A stretch of 64,000 bases of DNA from Sinorhizobium glycinis. Its GTDB lineage: Bacteria; Pseudomonadota; Alphaproteobacteria; Rhizobiales; Rhizobiaceae. Shown piece by piece: positions 40,766 through 48,906 of this stretch. The position numbers and the translations under genes were made by a program. The notes below the pieces were generated by a model, which did no database searches, was not told the DNA's origin, and saw nothing but the letters and a program-made list of their open reading frames with translations. Location of the stretch: contig NZ_LPUX01000053.1 in assembly GCF_001651865.1 (NCBI RefSeq), positions 1,351,366 through 1,415,365 of the forward strand. Direction: 5' to 3'. Position 1 is the stretch's first letter, and each line of letters begins with the position of its first letter.

Positions 40766-41578
40766 TTACTGCTGGTTCTGCGTGGTGGCGGTGCCGTCGT
40801 CCTTGACGATGGAACCGGACTTGATGACCTGGATGCTCGGCTGGCCGTCGCCGCTCAAGAGATAGTCGGCAGATTCCGTATCGGCCTCCTGGGCATCGGC
40901 GACGCTGCGCAACGCCAACGAAATGCGCTCGGCCATCTGCTGCGCGACCGTCATGACTTTCGATTGGTCGGGGGTGAGCTCGAGGGTCGCCGTGGTGCCG
41001 ATGACGGATTTGGAGCCGTCGTCCTTCTCTTCGACCTGCTGGTCGATCGCCAGCACCCGGACGTTGCTGAGCACGGTTTCGGTCAGGTAGACGTCGCCGT
41101 CGGACTTCCGCACCATGATGACGTCGACGCGGTCGTTCGGCAGGATGAAGCCGCCGGCGCCGGTTGCGACGGTGATCTCTGTCGCCACGGCCCGCTTTCC
41201 GGCCGGCAGCAGCGACGACATGATGCGGTTGGACGGGTCGGCGATTTTTTCCTGGCGCACGGGCTCGCCGTCGAAGAGCGGCAGGCGGACGACGGCGCCG
41301 GAAAGATCGTCGATTGCCGCCGGACGGTTCTCCTCGGTAATCATGCCGTCGGCGACACCATCCTTCGGCCAGGCCAGCCAGTGGATCGAATCGGCGCCGA
41401 GCCGGGAGCCCACCGGCAGGCTCTTGCTTGCGACAAGCACGTTTATGCTCGGCGCCTGCTCGACAAGCGGTTCCGCCATCCGCTGCGCCGGAGCACGGGT
41501 GAGCTTCATCGCCAATAGCCCAGCCATTGCCGCGGAACCCACGGCTACCGCCAGAATGATGATGCGCACCGGTTTCAT
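40766..41578 (-). CDS. cpaB: CpaB/RcpC-like pilus assembly protein
   Basis: A 270-residue protein with one N-terminal membrane anchor (RIIILAVAVGSAAMAGLLAM) and an SAF-like domain (SINVLVASKSLPVGSRLGADSIHWLAWP), then the CpaB C-terminal domain (ATGAGGFILPNDRVDVIMVRKSDGDVYLTETVLSNVRVLAID). It is periplasmic and supports the secretin. First gene of the cpaB-tadC operon. The ribosome binding site is weak, and a hairpin at 41589-41610 lies just upstream. Confidence 0.93.
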   Translation of the reverse strand: MKPVRIIILAVAVGSAAMAGLLAMKLTRAPAQRMAEPLVEQAPSINVLVASKSLPVGSRLGADSIHWLAWPKDGVADGMITEENRPAAIDDLSGAVVRLPLFDGEPVRQEKIADPSNRIMSSLLPAGKRAVATEITVATGAGGFILPNDRVDVIMVRKSDGDVYLTETVLSNVRVLAIDQQVEEKDDGSKSVIGTTATLELTPDQSKVMTVAQQMAERISLALRSVADAQEADTESADYLLSGDGQPSIQVIKSGSIVKDDGTATTQNQQ

Positions 41579-41588
41579 GATCTTCTAA

Positions 41589-41610
41589 GCCCCTGGAAAT
41601 CCCCAGGGGC
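41589..41610 (-). promoter_or_regulatory. Hairpin in the leader of cpaB
   Basis: GCCCCTGG-AAATCC-CCAGGGGC is a perfect 8-bp stem, 11 bases before the cpaB start on the coding strand. It has no T-run after it, so it is not a simple terminator. It could affect translation or mRNA processing at the pilA1-cpaB junction. Confidence 0.6.
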
Positions 41611-41661
41611 AGATTGATCAGGAATTGGTGTAATTATAGTTAACGGATTGCTTATGGAGAC

Positions 41662-41679
41662 GGTTAATGAGAATTAACC
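41662..41679. promoter_or_regulatory. TTAA palindrome upstream of cpaB
   Basis: GGTTAAT-GAGA-ATTAACC is a perfect palindrome with 7-bp arms, 84 bases before the cpaB start. It contains two TTAA half-sites spaced by six bases (CtrA boxes usually have seven). A candidate operator for an unknown regulator. Confidence 0.45.
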
Positions 41680-41732
41680 CGCATTTTCGCGGCTACGCCG
41701 TGCTGACGAACGCCACGCAGACAGCTTCAGAG

Positions 41733-41759
41733 GAAAGCCGCTCCTGAAAAGCGGCTTTC
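41733..41759 (-). terminator. Hairpin after pilA1
   Basis: GAAAGCCGCT and AGCGGCTTTC form the stem around CCTGAAA, 24 bases past the pilA1 stop. The T-run is weak on the reverse strand, so termination may be partial. That would favour abundant pilin message with some readthrough into cpaB. Confidence 0.6.
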
Positions 41760-41782
41760 TTCACATCGAGTGGAGCCGCCGG

Positions 41783-41965
41783 TTAGTACTTGGTCTCGGC
41801 AGTGGTCATCTTAGTGCCGAGATCGGTAAAGAGCGTGTTCAACTGCTCACCAAGTGCAGTCGCACCAGTGATCAGGGCGACAGAGATCAGGGCGGCGATC
41901 AGGCCGTATTCGATTGCCGTTGCACCGGATTCGTCCTTCATCAGGCGGGCGAAAATGGTTTTCAT
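41783..41965 (-). CDS. pilA1: Flp-family type IVb major pilin, copy 1
   Basis: A 60-residue prepilin. The short leader MKTIFARLMKDESG is followed by the cleavage site G14/A15 with Glu at +5 and Tyr at +6 (ATAIEYGLIAALISVAL), the Flp signature. The hydrophobic helix is residues 20-38. Cleavage by CpaA would leave a 46-residue mature pilin. It differs from the copy at 42769 by two residues (ALGEQ versus TLGGQ). A GGAG site supports the start. cpaA lies between the two copies. Confidence 0.93.
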   Translation of the reverse strand: MKTIFARLMKDESGATAIEYGLIAALISVALITGATALGEQLNTLFTDLGTKMTTAETKY

Positions 41966-42113
41966 GGAGGTTCTCCTACTTCGCGCGTTGTTCAGCACTT
42001 CCGCCAACTGTTTGCCGTTGATCGGATACCCCATAATTTAGCCGGGTCGAATTGCTATGAACTTAAAGAAACGAGTTAGCGCAAAGTAAAAGAGCCGAAG
42101 CTTTTGTAGCAAT

Positions 42114-42626
42114 TTAGGATAGGTGCGTGAACGCTACTTGCATCATCGGCGACGCAGGGTAGGCCGCGAAGCCGCCCAGAGCGATTGCAATCCCGTATGG
42201 AATCTTCTTCGCAGTCAGCAACAGGCTGGGCACCGGCACTCCTGCAGCAAGAATCACATGTTCCTTCGAGCGGAGAAGGAGGATGACAAGCGCCAGAACT
42301 CCTCCAAGCACGGCAACCCAGATCAGGAATGAGACCAGAGACACGTTAAGGCCAAACCAGACAGCGCTTGCGGTTAGGAGTTTCGCGTCGCCTCCACCCA
42401 TTACGCCCAGAGCGAAAAGCCAAAAGCACAGAGCAAATACCGTTGCCGCCGCCAGAAGATGGAGGCCGATCTGTCCGATATCCAGCCCGGCAACCGGCGC
42501 AATGACTACGAATGCGCCAAGCAGAATTGCGGACACTCGATTGGGAATGGTCATTGTCAACAGATCAGTGAGGGCCGCAACTGCTAGGCAAAGTGGGAAG
42601 ACCACGAAGATAGATGCGATAACCAT
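42114..42626 (-). CDS. cpaA: CpaA/TadV-like prepilin peptidase
   Basis: A 170-residue membrane aspartyl peptidase (A24 family) that removes the Flp prepilin leader. The first catalytic Asp is in AALTDLLTMTIPNRV, the second in LGVMGGGDAKLLTA (GxGD). Six predicted helices and no methyltransferase domain, as usual for TadV. The start at 42626 begins the first helix; ATG 42668 is in frame but the added residues are hydrophilic. Lower G+C than its neighbours. It lies between the two pilin copies. Confidence 0.92.
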   Translation of the reverse strand: MVIASIFVVFPLCLAVAALTDLLTMTIPNRVSAILLGAFVVIAPVAGLDIGQIGLHLLAAATVFALCFWLFALGVMGGGDAKLLTASAVWFGLNVSLVSFLIWVAVLGGVLALVILLLRSKEHVILAAGVPVPSLLLTAKKIPYGIAIALGGFAAYPASPMMQVAFTHLS

Positions 42627-42710
42627 AATGTTAGGCCTGCCGAGATGTAGGAAGTTCTGTCGTAGCAAGTGCTCCGCACCGAATTCGGTTGCCGCACCCT
42701 TCTGAAGTGA

Positions 42711-42738
42711 AAAAGCCGCTTCGCGAGGAAGCGGCTTT
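42711..42738 (-). terminator. Rho-independent terminator after pilA2
   Basis: On the reverse strand AAAGCCGCTTC-N5-GAAGCGGCTTT (stem of 11) runs into TTTTT, 30 bases after the pilA2 stop. It would end the pilin message before cpaA. Confidence 0.8.
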
Positions 42739-42768
42739 CCATATCCACACCAGATGAGAAACTGCCGC

Positions 42769-42951
42769 TCAGTACTTGGTTTCGGCAGTGGTCATCTTGG
42801 TACCGAGATCGGTAAAGAGCGTGTTCAACTGCCCACCAAGCGTCGTGGCGCCAGTGATCAGGGCGACAGAGATCAGCGCGGCGATCAGGCCGTATTCGAT
42901 TGCCGTTGCACCGGATTCGTCTTTCATCAGGCGGGCGAAAATGGTCTTCAT
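42769..42951 (-). CDS. pilA2: Flp-family type IVb major pilin, copy 2
   Basis: A 60-residue prepilin nearly identical to copy 1 (58 of 60 residues), with the same G14/A15 cleavage site, Glu +5 and Tyr +6. Not only the gene but about 65 bases of leader upstream are conserved, so the copies arose by duplication of a 250-bp unit. It heads the whole reverse-strand cluster and has the stronger terminator. The divergent neighbour is the CpaC-N-like gene at 43205. Confidence 0.93.
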   Translation of the reverse strand: MKTIFARLMKDESGATAIEYGLIAALISVALITGATTLGGQLNTLFTDLGTKMTTAETKY

Positions 42952-43204
42952 GGAGGTTCTCCTACTTCACCGTGTTGTTCAGCACTTCCGCCAACTGTTT
43001 GCCGTTGATCGGATACCCTGAAAAATAGCGGGGTCGAATTGCCACCGGCTTAAGGAAACCGGTTAGCGCGAGGTAAAGGCGAAGCCCCCTTTTTCTGGGT
43101 GAATGCACCGGAAAGGGATGCGGTAAATTGCGCGGCGCTAATGTAACCTTTCATTCACCAAAACAGGTCAAGATGCGGGCAGCCATTCGCCATCAGGACG
43201 CGCC

Positions 43205-43630
43205 ATGACCACGCCGATTGCGACCAAGCAGGTCGCCACGCTCGCCTTTCTCGCAGCCACGCTTGTTGGGATATCCGCCGCCGGCGGCGCGGGCGCAGCA
43301 GAGCAAATGATGCGGGTCTATATGGATCACGCGCGCGTGCTGAAACTCGACCGCCCGGTCAGCAAGGTGATCATCGGCAATTCGGACGTCGCGGACGCAA
43401 CGGTCGCCGACCCGAAGACCATCGTCCTGACTGGCCGCAATTTCGGCACGACGAACCTCGTCATCCTCGACCAGGACGGCAATGCGATCGTCGACGAACG
43501 AATCCTCGTGTCGATCGACGAAGGCAACACCGTGCGCGTCTACAAGCAGACGACGCGCACCGTCTTCTCATGCTCTCCGAACTGCGAGCGTCACGCCGAA
43601 CGCAAGGCGACCACGTCAGGCAGAAACTGA
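43205..43630 (+). CDS. Orphan CpaC N-terminal-domain-like exported protein
   Basis: A 141-residue protein with a signal peptide (cleavage near GAGAAEQ, residue about 32) and one pilus-formation N-terminal domain (about 36-110: VSKVIIGNSDVADATVADPKTIVLTGRNFGTTNLVILDQDG). It resembles residues 45-115 of CpaC but lacks the secretin channel. The C-terminal tail holds two Cys (FSCSPNCERHA). Divergent from pilA2. It may cap, gate or stabilise the secretin, but no function is established here. Confidence 0.85.
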   Translation: MTTPIATKQVATLAFLAATLVGISAAGGAGAAEQMMRVYMDHARVLKLDRPVSKVIIGNSDVADATVADPKTIVLTGRNFGTTNLVILDQDGNAIVDERILVSIDEGNTVRVYKQTTRTVFSCSPNCERHAERKATTSGRN

Positions 43631-43631
43631 G

Positions 43632-43732
43632 GTCTACGTCTTATCAGACGCACAAAGGTCGCTGTAGCGCTTTGAGTGTGCTGCATGTTTTTATCCTTGG
43701 ATCGCCTCCGATCAAGAGAACATGCAGTAGCC
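43632..43732 (-). repeat. Family B intergenic palindromic repeat, inverted copy
   Basis: CTTATCAGACGCACAAAGGTCGCTGTAGCGCTTTGA, then GCATGTTTTTATCC...AAGAGAACATGC, i.e. the reverse complement of the layout at 14090. It directly follows the CpaC-N-like stop and would put a strong hairpin at its transcript end. Confidence 0.7.
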
Positions 43733-43760
43733 AAGACCACTAAAATTTTTCGGGTCTTGG
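43731..43760. promoter_or_regulatory. Inverted repeat upstream of the TadE gene
   Basis: CCAAGACC (43731-43738) and GGTCTTGG (43753-43760) are perfect inverted arms around an AT-rich 14-base centre. Could be an operator or a weak transcript end. Nothing else identifiable lies between 43761 and the next start at 43874. Confidence 0.4.
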
Positions 43761-43873
43761 AAAACGATTTTTCAACAGTCGCAGCGTATTCTCGCGTCAA
43801 TTGCACAAAGCGGGCATGCGGGCGAAACTGCGTGCACCGCGTCGCTCACGACGTGACATGACGGAACGGCTAA

Positions 43874-44497
43874 ATGTCGACGAATGCGAAAGCCTCCCCG
43901 CCCCGCCAGCGCACATCGCGCGGCATCTTCCGCCGCCTGCTTGGCGACAGAAAGGGCACGGCCGCGATCGAATTCGCTATCCTCGCCCTGCCGTTCTTCC
44001 TCGTCGTCTTCGCCTCGATCGAGACATTCGTGGCCTTCGCCGGCGAGCAGCTGCTCGCCAATGCGACCGACACCCTGGCGCGCAAGATCCGCACCGGCGA
44101 AATCACCTTCAACCAGGGTAAGTCGACGGACATGAGCGAAGCAGAATTCCGACAGGCCTTCTGCGACGAGATTGCCGTCCTCATGACCTGCTCTGCGACG
44201 GAGGTCAACCAGCCGGAAAAGCTATACCTGGATGTCCGCGAAGTCAGTGACCCCTCCCTGTTCCCGGCGGCGGTGCCGCGCGTCGGTTCATCCTCGTCCT
44301 CCGACCTCGACCCCAGCGGCTTCCAGTTCGCGCCGGGCGGCGCGCAGGAATTCACCATGGTGCGGGCCTATTACCGGTGGCAGGTGATCACCGATCTCGT
44401 ACGGCCCTATGTCACCAAGCTCCGGCCCGCCGGCAGCAGCATGCCACGCGATTATCTGATGGTCGCAACCGCAACGTTCCGCAACGAAGACTATTGA
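43874..44497 (+). CDS. TadE-like minor pilin (first of two)
   Basis: A 207-residue pseudopilin of the TadE family. The motif DRKGTAAIEFAILALPFFLVVF (about 25-46) is a prepilin-type segment with a Gly-Thr cleavage site and Glu at +5, followed by a periplasmic domain with two Cys (AFCDEIAVLMTCSA). TadE proteins are processed by CpaA and help assemble the pilus. The frame overlaps no other gene, and the second TadE-like gene begins eight bases downstream. Confidence 0.87.
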   Translation: MSTNAKASPPRQRTSRGIFRRLLGDRKGTAAIEFAILALPFFLVVFASIETFVAFAGEQLLANATDTLARKIRTGEITFNQGKSTDMSEAEFRQAFCDEIAVLMTCSATEVNQPEKLYLDVREVSDPSLFPAAVPRVGSSSSSDLDPSGFQFAPGGAQEFTMVRAYYRWQVITDLVRPYVTKLRPAGSSMPRDYLMVATATFRNEDY

Positions 44498-44504
44498 GGG
44501 CACC

Positions 44505-45089
44505 ATGGAACGCTCGCATGGAAAGACCTTTGTCCGGCGTGTCCTGGGCCCCTTGTCCCGCCTGTCGCGGGATCGTCGCGGCGTCGGCGGCGTGGAATTC
44601 GCCATCGTCGCGCCGCTGCTGATCATGGCCTATATCGGCGCATTCGAGATTTCCGTCGGCTTCACGGTGCTGCGCAAGGTCGCCCGTGCCTCGAGTGCCG
44701 TCGCCGACCTCGTGAGCCAGGAGCCGGACGTCGACACGGCCTTTCTGGACGGCATGAACGACGTCACGGAAAGCATTCTCGCGCCCTATAGCGGCACGAA
44801 CTACACGCTGAAGATCACCGGCATACAGGTCACCGGTACGACGACTGGCACCGTCCTCTGGTCGCGCGACCAGGACGGCGGCACGCCTTACCCGGCCAAT
44901 TCCACGACCGCTGTGCCCGCCGAGCTCGAGGCAGTGAACGCCTTCGTCGTGCGCACCGAACTCGTCGTCCCGCATGACCTGCTCCTCTTTGCACCGGATC
45001 TTTCGAGCAGCGTGAACACGATCGACCTCTCCCAAACCTCCTATTACCGCCAGCGCTTCGGCACGACGATCGAATGCTCGGGTTGCTGA
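44505..45089 (+). CDS. TadE/TadG-like minor pilin (second of two)
   Basis: A 194-residue protein with the TadE-type N terminus SRDRRGVGGVEFAIVAPLLIMAYIG (about 21-46) followed by a periplasmic domain that ends in ECSGC. Seven bases separate it from the first minor pilin, so they share an operon. It is too short to carry the von Willebrand domain of full TadG, which is not in the window. Together the two probably form the pilus tip or base complex. Confidence 0.87.
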   Translation: MERSHGKTFVRRVLGPLSRLSRDRRGVGGVEFAIVAPLLIMAYIGAFEISVGFTVLRKVARASSAVADLVSQEPDVDTAFLDGMNDVTESILAPYSGTNYTLKITGIQVTGTTTGTVLWSRDQDGGTPYPANSTTAVPAELEAVNAFVVRTELVVPHDLLLFAPDLSSSVNTIDLSQTSYYRQRFGTTIECSGC

Positions 45090-45214
45090 GGCGTTCGATC
45101 CGCTCAATTGCATTGAATTTGGCACCGCGCTATTCCTGCCGGATTGGGCGGGATCGCTCCCGCCCGGTTCGATAGCACCGGACCGCGCCCGCGCTCCGGT
45201 TCAGCGGGTGTTCA

Positions 45215-46435
45215 ATGGCGCGTGTCTTTCTCTTCGTCCTCGACTCCTTCGGCATCGGCGGTGCGCCCGACGCCGAGGCTTTCGGCGATCTCGGCGCCGA
45301 TACGCTGGGACACATCGCCGAGTTTTGCGCGGCCGGCGCCGGCGGCCGCGCCGGTTTGCGCGAAGGGCCGCTGCAACTCCCCAACATGTCGGCGCTCGGC
45401 CTTATCCATGCGGCACGGCTTGCGACCGGGCGGGTTCCTGCCGGAATGCCGCTTCCGGAGCGCGTCTATGGCGTCTACGGCGCCGCCACCGAGGTTTCGC
45501 GCGGCAAGGACACGCCGTCGGGCCACTGGGAAATCACCGGCACACCGGTGACGTTCGATTGGGGTTATTTTCCGGCCGAAGGCGATGCCTTTCCGCCCGA
45601 GCTCGTCGAGGCGATCTGCCGTGAAGGCGGCGTTCCGGGCATTCTCGGCAATTGCCACGCCTCCGGCACCGACATCATCGCCCGCCACGGCGAAGAACAC
45701 ATGCGAAGCGGCAAGCCGATCTGCTACACCTCGTCCGACTCGGTCTTCCAGATCGCGGCGCACGAGCAGAGCTTCGGGCTCGAGCGGCTGCTGGAGTTCT
45801 GCGAGATCGTGCGGCGGCTCGTCGACGACTACAATATCGGCCGCGTCATCGCCCGGCCCTTCGTCGGCGACGATCCCGGCAATTTCACCCGCACCGGCAA
45901 CCGGCGCGACTATTCGGTGCTGCCGCCGGAGCCGACCATCCTCGACCGGCTGAAGGACGCCGGTCGGACGGTGCATGCGATCGGCAAGATCGGCGATATC
46001 TTCGCCCACCAGGGCGTGACGCGGCTCACCAAGGCGAACGGCAACATGGCGCTCTTCGACGCGAGCCTCGCGGCGGTCGAAGAGGCGGAGGAGGGCGACC
46101 TCGTCTTCACCAATTTCGTCGATTTCGACATGCTCTACGGCCACCGCCGCGACGTGCCGGGCTATGCGGCGGCGCTCGAGGCATTCGACGCGCGCCTGCC
46201 CGATCTCGACAGGCGGCTGCGGCCCGGCGACATGGTCATACTCACCGCCGACCACGGCTGCGACCCCACCTGGCGCGGCACCGACCATACGCGCGAACGC
46301 GTGCCGGTCTTGATGTTCGGCCCGACGCTCAGGAGCCGGTCCTTCGGCATAGCCGACAGTTTCGCCCATATCGGCGAGACGGTCGCCCGACATCTCGGCA
46401 TCGCCCCGGGTCCACATGGGAGAAGCCTTATTTGA
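45215..46435 (+). CDS. deoB: Phosphopentomutase
   Basis: A 406-residue Mn-dependent mutase of the alkaline phosphatase superfamily that interconverts (deoxy)ribose 1- and 5-phosphate. [49 protein letters not shown] and [17 protein letters not shown] carry the metal and phosphate ligands. It links the phosphorylases DeoA and PNP to the pentose phosphate pathway. The stop overlaps the add start (TTGA), so both are translationally coupled. Confidence 0.96.
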   Translation: MARVFLFVLDSFGIGGAPDAEAFGDLGADTLGHIAEFCAAGAGGRAGLREGPLQLPNMSALGLIHAARLATGRVPAGMPLPERVYGVYGAATEVSRGKDTPSGHWEITGTPVTFDWGYFPAEGDAFPPELVEAICREGGVPGILGNCHASGTDIIARHGEEHMRSGKPICYTSSDSVFQIAAHEQSFGLERLLEFCEIVRRLVDDYNIGRVIARPFVGDDPGNFTRTGNRRDYSVLPPEPTILDRLKDAGRTVHAIGKIGDIFAHQGVTRLTKANGNMALFDASLAAVEEAEEGDLVFTNFVDFDMLYGHRRDVPGYAAALEAFDARLPDLDRRLRPGDMVILTADHGCDPTWRGTDHTRERVPVLMFGPTLRSRSFGIADSFAHIGETVARHLGIAPGPHGRSLI

Positions 46436-47406
46436 CCGCACATCTGAAGAAAGCCGAGCTGCATTGCCACATCGAGGGCGCCACACCGCCGGAACTGGCG
46501 CTGAGGCAGGCCCGCAAATACGGCGTCGACACGAGCGCCATCATCCGCGACAAGGCCTATGTCTGGGAGGATTTCACCAGCTTCGTGAAATGCTACGACG
46601 CGGTCGCCTCGCTGTTTCGCACCGAGGGCGACTATGCGCTGCTCGCCGAAACCTACCTGACGGAGCTCGCCGAAGCGGGAACGATCTACAGCGAGATCAT
46701 CGTCTCGCCGGACCACGGCAATACGATCGGGCTCGGTGCCGACGCCTATCTCGAGGGGCTTGCCGCCGGCATGGAGGCGGCCAGGGCAAAAACCGGGATC
46801 GAGTCGCGCATGCTGATCACCGGCATCCGCCATCTCGGACCGGAATCGGTCGCCAGGACCGCCGAATATGCGGCCATGCACCGGCACCCGCTGGTCACCG
46901 GCTTCAACCTGGCGGGCGAGGAGCGCATGCACAGCGTCGCCGAGTTCGCCCGCGCCTTCGACATCGTCCGCGACGCGGGTCTCGGCCTGACCATCCACGC
47001 CGGCGAACTTTCCGGCGCCTTCAGCGTCCGCGACGCGCTCGACCATGTCCGGCCCTCCCGCATAAGCCATGGCGTTCGGGCGATCGAGGACGCGGATCTC
47101 GTCAAGCGGCTTGCCGACGAGGGTGTGGTGCTGGAGGTCTGCCCGGGCTCCAACATTTCGCTGCAAGTGTTTCCGGACTTTGCCTCGCACCCGCTGCGGC
47201 CGCTCTACGAGGCCGGCGTCCGCGTCACGCTCAACTCGGACGATCCGCCTTTCTTCCACACCTCGCTCGCGCAGGAATACGAGATCGCCGCACATGTGAT
47301 GGGCTTTGGCGACAGCGACATCGACCGGATGACGAAGACGGCAATCGAATCGGCCTTCGTGGATGAGCCGACGAGAGAAAGACTGCTGGAAGCTTTGCAC
47401 GTCTAG
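46432..47406 (+). CDS. add: Adenosine deaminase
   Basis: A 324-residue zinc hydrolase converting (deoxy)adenosine to (deoxy)inosine. [10 protein letters not shown] carries HxH, HAGEL the third His and catalytic Glu, SHGVRA the next His, and NSDDPPFF the Asp pair. The start is TTG at 46432, overlapping the deoB stop by four bases, with a GGGAGAA site upstream; no ATG lies before the conserved HxH. The product inosine would be used by PNP downstream on the other strand. Confidence 0.95.
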   Translation: MTAHLKKAELHCHIEGATPPELALRQARKYGVDTSAIIRDKAYVWEDFTSFVKCYDAVASLFRTEGDYALLAETYLTELAEAGTIYSEIIVSPDHGNTIGLGADAYLEGLAAGMEAARAKTGIESRMLITGIRHLGPESVARTAEYAAMHRHPLVTGFNLAGEERMHSVAEFARAFDIVRDAGLGLTIHAGELSGAFSVRDALDHVRPSRISHGVRAIEDADLVKRLADEGVVLEVCPGSNISLQVFPDFASHPLRPLYEAGVRVTLNSDDPPFFHTSLAQEYEIAAHVMGFGDSDIDRMTKTAIESAFVDEPTRERLLEALHV

Positions 47407-47420
47407 CTAAGTGCGCGATT

Positions 47421-47530
47421 GCCCCTCACCTTAGCCCTCTCCCCGCGAGCGGGGAGAGGGGACTGCGACGGCGCGGCATTTCCCTTCTCCCCGCCTGCGG
47501 GGAGAAGGTGCCGGCAGGCGGATGAGGGGC
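47421..47530. repeat. Family A intergenic repeat
   Basis: CCCCTCACCTTAGCCC, hairpin CTCTCCCCGCGAGCGGGGAGAG, then CTTCTCCCCGCCTGCGGGGAGAAGG and GCCGGCAGGCGGATGAGGGGC. Lies between add and upp, so it may uncouple upp from deoB-add. Confidence 0.75.
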
Positions 47531-47625
47531 AACTCCACAGAGCAAGTTCGACCAACACCCTTGCGGCCTCACCTCTTTCCATGGAAAAGAGGTCGGACAG
47601 GCCAATTCTCGGGGAAGGTGAAGCC

Positions 47626-48255
47626 ATGGACGGCGTTACAGTGATCGATCATCCGCTGGTGCAGCACAAGCTGACCATCATGCGCAAGAAAGAGACCTCG
47701 ACCGCAGGATTTCGCCGGCTGCTCAAGGAAATCTCGACGCTGCTCTGCTACGAAGTGACGCGCGATCTGGAACTCACCATGGAGCGGATCGAGACGCCGC
47801 TGCAGGAGACGGACTCTCCCGTTCTAGAGGGCAAGAAGCTTGTCTTCGCCTCGATCCTGCGCGCCGGCAACGGCCTGCTCGAGGGCATGCTCGAGCTCGT
47901 GCCCTCGGCCCGCGTCTCGCATATCGGCGTCTATCGCGACCATGAGACGCTGCAGCCGGTCGAGTATTACTTCAAGGCGCCGGAAAGCCTCAACGAACGG
48001 CTCGTCATCGTCGTTGACCCGATGCTTGCGACCGGCAATTCCTCCATCGCAGCGGTCGAAAAGCTGAAGGAACGGGGCGCCAGGAATATCCGTTTCCTCT
48101 GCCTGCTTGCGGCACCGGAAGGCATCCGCAATTTCAAGGGAGCCCATCCGGACGTGCCGATCTTCACGGCCGCGATCGACAGCCACCTGAACGAGAAGGG
48201 CTATATCGTGCCGGGCCTCGGCGACGCAGGCGACCGCATGTACGGAACGAAATAA
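47626..48255 (+). CDS. upp: Uracil phosphoribosyltransferase
   Basis: A 209-residue salvage enzyme making UMP from uracil and [21 protein letters not shown] is the typical N terminus; the PRPP-binding [14 protein letters not shown] and the uracil-binding C terminus [25 protein letters not shown] are intact. Start has a weak GGGGAAGG site. Uracil from deoxyuridine phosphorolysis by DeoA would be its substrate. A strong terminator follows. Confidence 0.97.
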   Translation: MDGVTVIDHPLVQHKLTIMRKKETSTAGFRRLLKEISTLLCYEVTRDLELTMERIETPLQETDSPVLEGKKLVFASILRAGNGLLEGMLELVPSARVSHIGVYRDHETLQPVEYYFKAPESLNERLVIVVDPMLATGNSSIAAVEKLKERGARNIRFLCLLAAPEGIRNFKGAHPDVPIFTAAIDSHLNEKGYIVPGLGDAGDRMYGTK

Positions 48256-48294
48256 GTTCGTCCTTTGTTAACCAGATGTCCAAGCACATGAAGC

Positions 48295-48320
48295 GCCGCC
48301 GGTTTTCCGGCGGCTTTTTT
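48295..48320 (+). terminator. Rho-independent terminator after upp
   Basis: GCCGCCGG-TTTT-CCGGCGGC followed by six T residues, 40 bases after the upp stop. Confidence 0.92.
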
Positions 48321-48384
48321 GTGCGGCATTAGCAATGATGCGCTCAAATCGGTGGAATGCCCCGCCGATGCCCCGGAGACAGGA

Positions 48385-48906
48385 ATGCTGACGCGTCTGA
48401 TTGCCTTTGCCGGCGGACTTGCCGCCATCGCCCTCGTCGTGCCGGACCTCGTCTCCAATTATCTCGGTCGCGGGGAGCCCACATCGCCACTGCAAGCCGC
48501 GGCGAGCGCCACGCCGACCGGCAGCTATGCGAGCGGACAGGGCGTCGTGCTCGTAGCCGATCGCTCCGGCCATTTCGTCGGCACGTTCCGGATCAACGGG
48601 CGGTCGGAACAAGGGCTGGTCGACACAGGTGCAAGCACGATCGCCATCAATGCCTCTGCAGCCCGGCGGTTCGGCATCGCCGTCGGCAGCCTCTCCTTCG
48701 ATGCGCGGGCGCAGACGGCCAACGGCATAGTCGAGGCCGCTCCTGTCAGCCTCGATCGCGTTGAAATCGGCGGCATCTCGGTTCGGAACGTCAAAGCCAT
48801 GGTCCTTCCGGACAAGGCACTCTCGGGCATGCTCGTGGGCATGTCCTTCCTCAGCCGGCTATCGTCCTATAGGGTCGAGGACGGGGCGCTCCGGCTCATC
48901 AGATAA
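48385..48906 (+). CDS. Retropepsin-like aspartic protease (TIGR02281 family), membrane-anchored
   Basis: A 173-residue protein with an N-terminal signal anchor (RLIAFAGGLAAIALVVPDLV) and a single-domain clan AA protease fold. The catalytic triad-type motif is GLVDTGASTIAINAS, followed by FDARAQTANGIVEAAPVSL and the C-terminal GMLVGMSFLSRLSSYRVEDG. Retropepsin-like enzymes act as dimers. Substrate unknown. The start is set at 48385 to begin the signal anchor (AGGA site just upstream). Its end overlaps the end of deoA by eight bases. Confidence 0.87.
   Translation: MLTRLIAFAGGLAAIALVVPDLVSNYLGRGEPTSPLQAAASATPTGSYASGQGVVLVADRSGHFVGTFRINGRSEQGLVDTGASTIAINASAARRFGIAVGSLSFDARAQTANGIVEAAPVSLDRVEIGGISVRNVKAMVLPDKALSGMLVGMSFLSRLSSYRVEDGALRLIR

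Noticed and set aside
43633..43873. A small gene between the CpaC-N-like protein and TadE
   Set aside because: Short frames present are repeat-derived and lack ribosome sites or family features.
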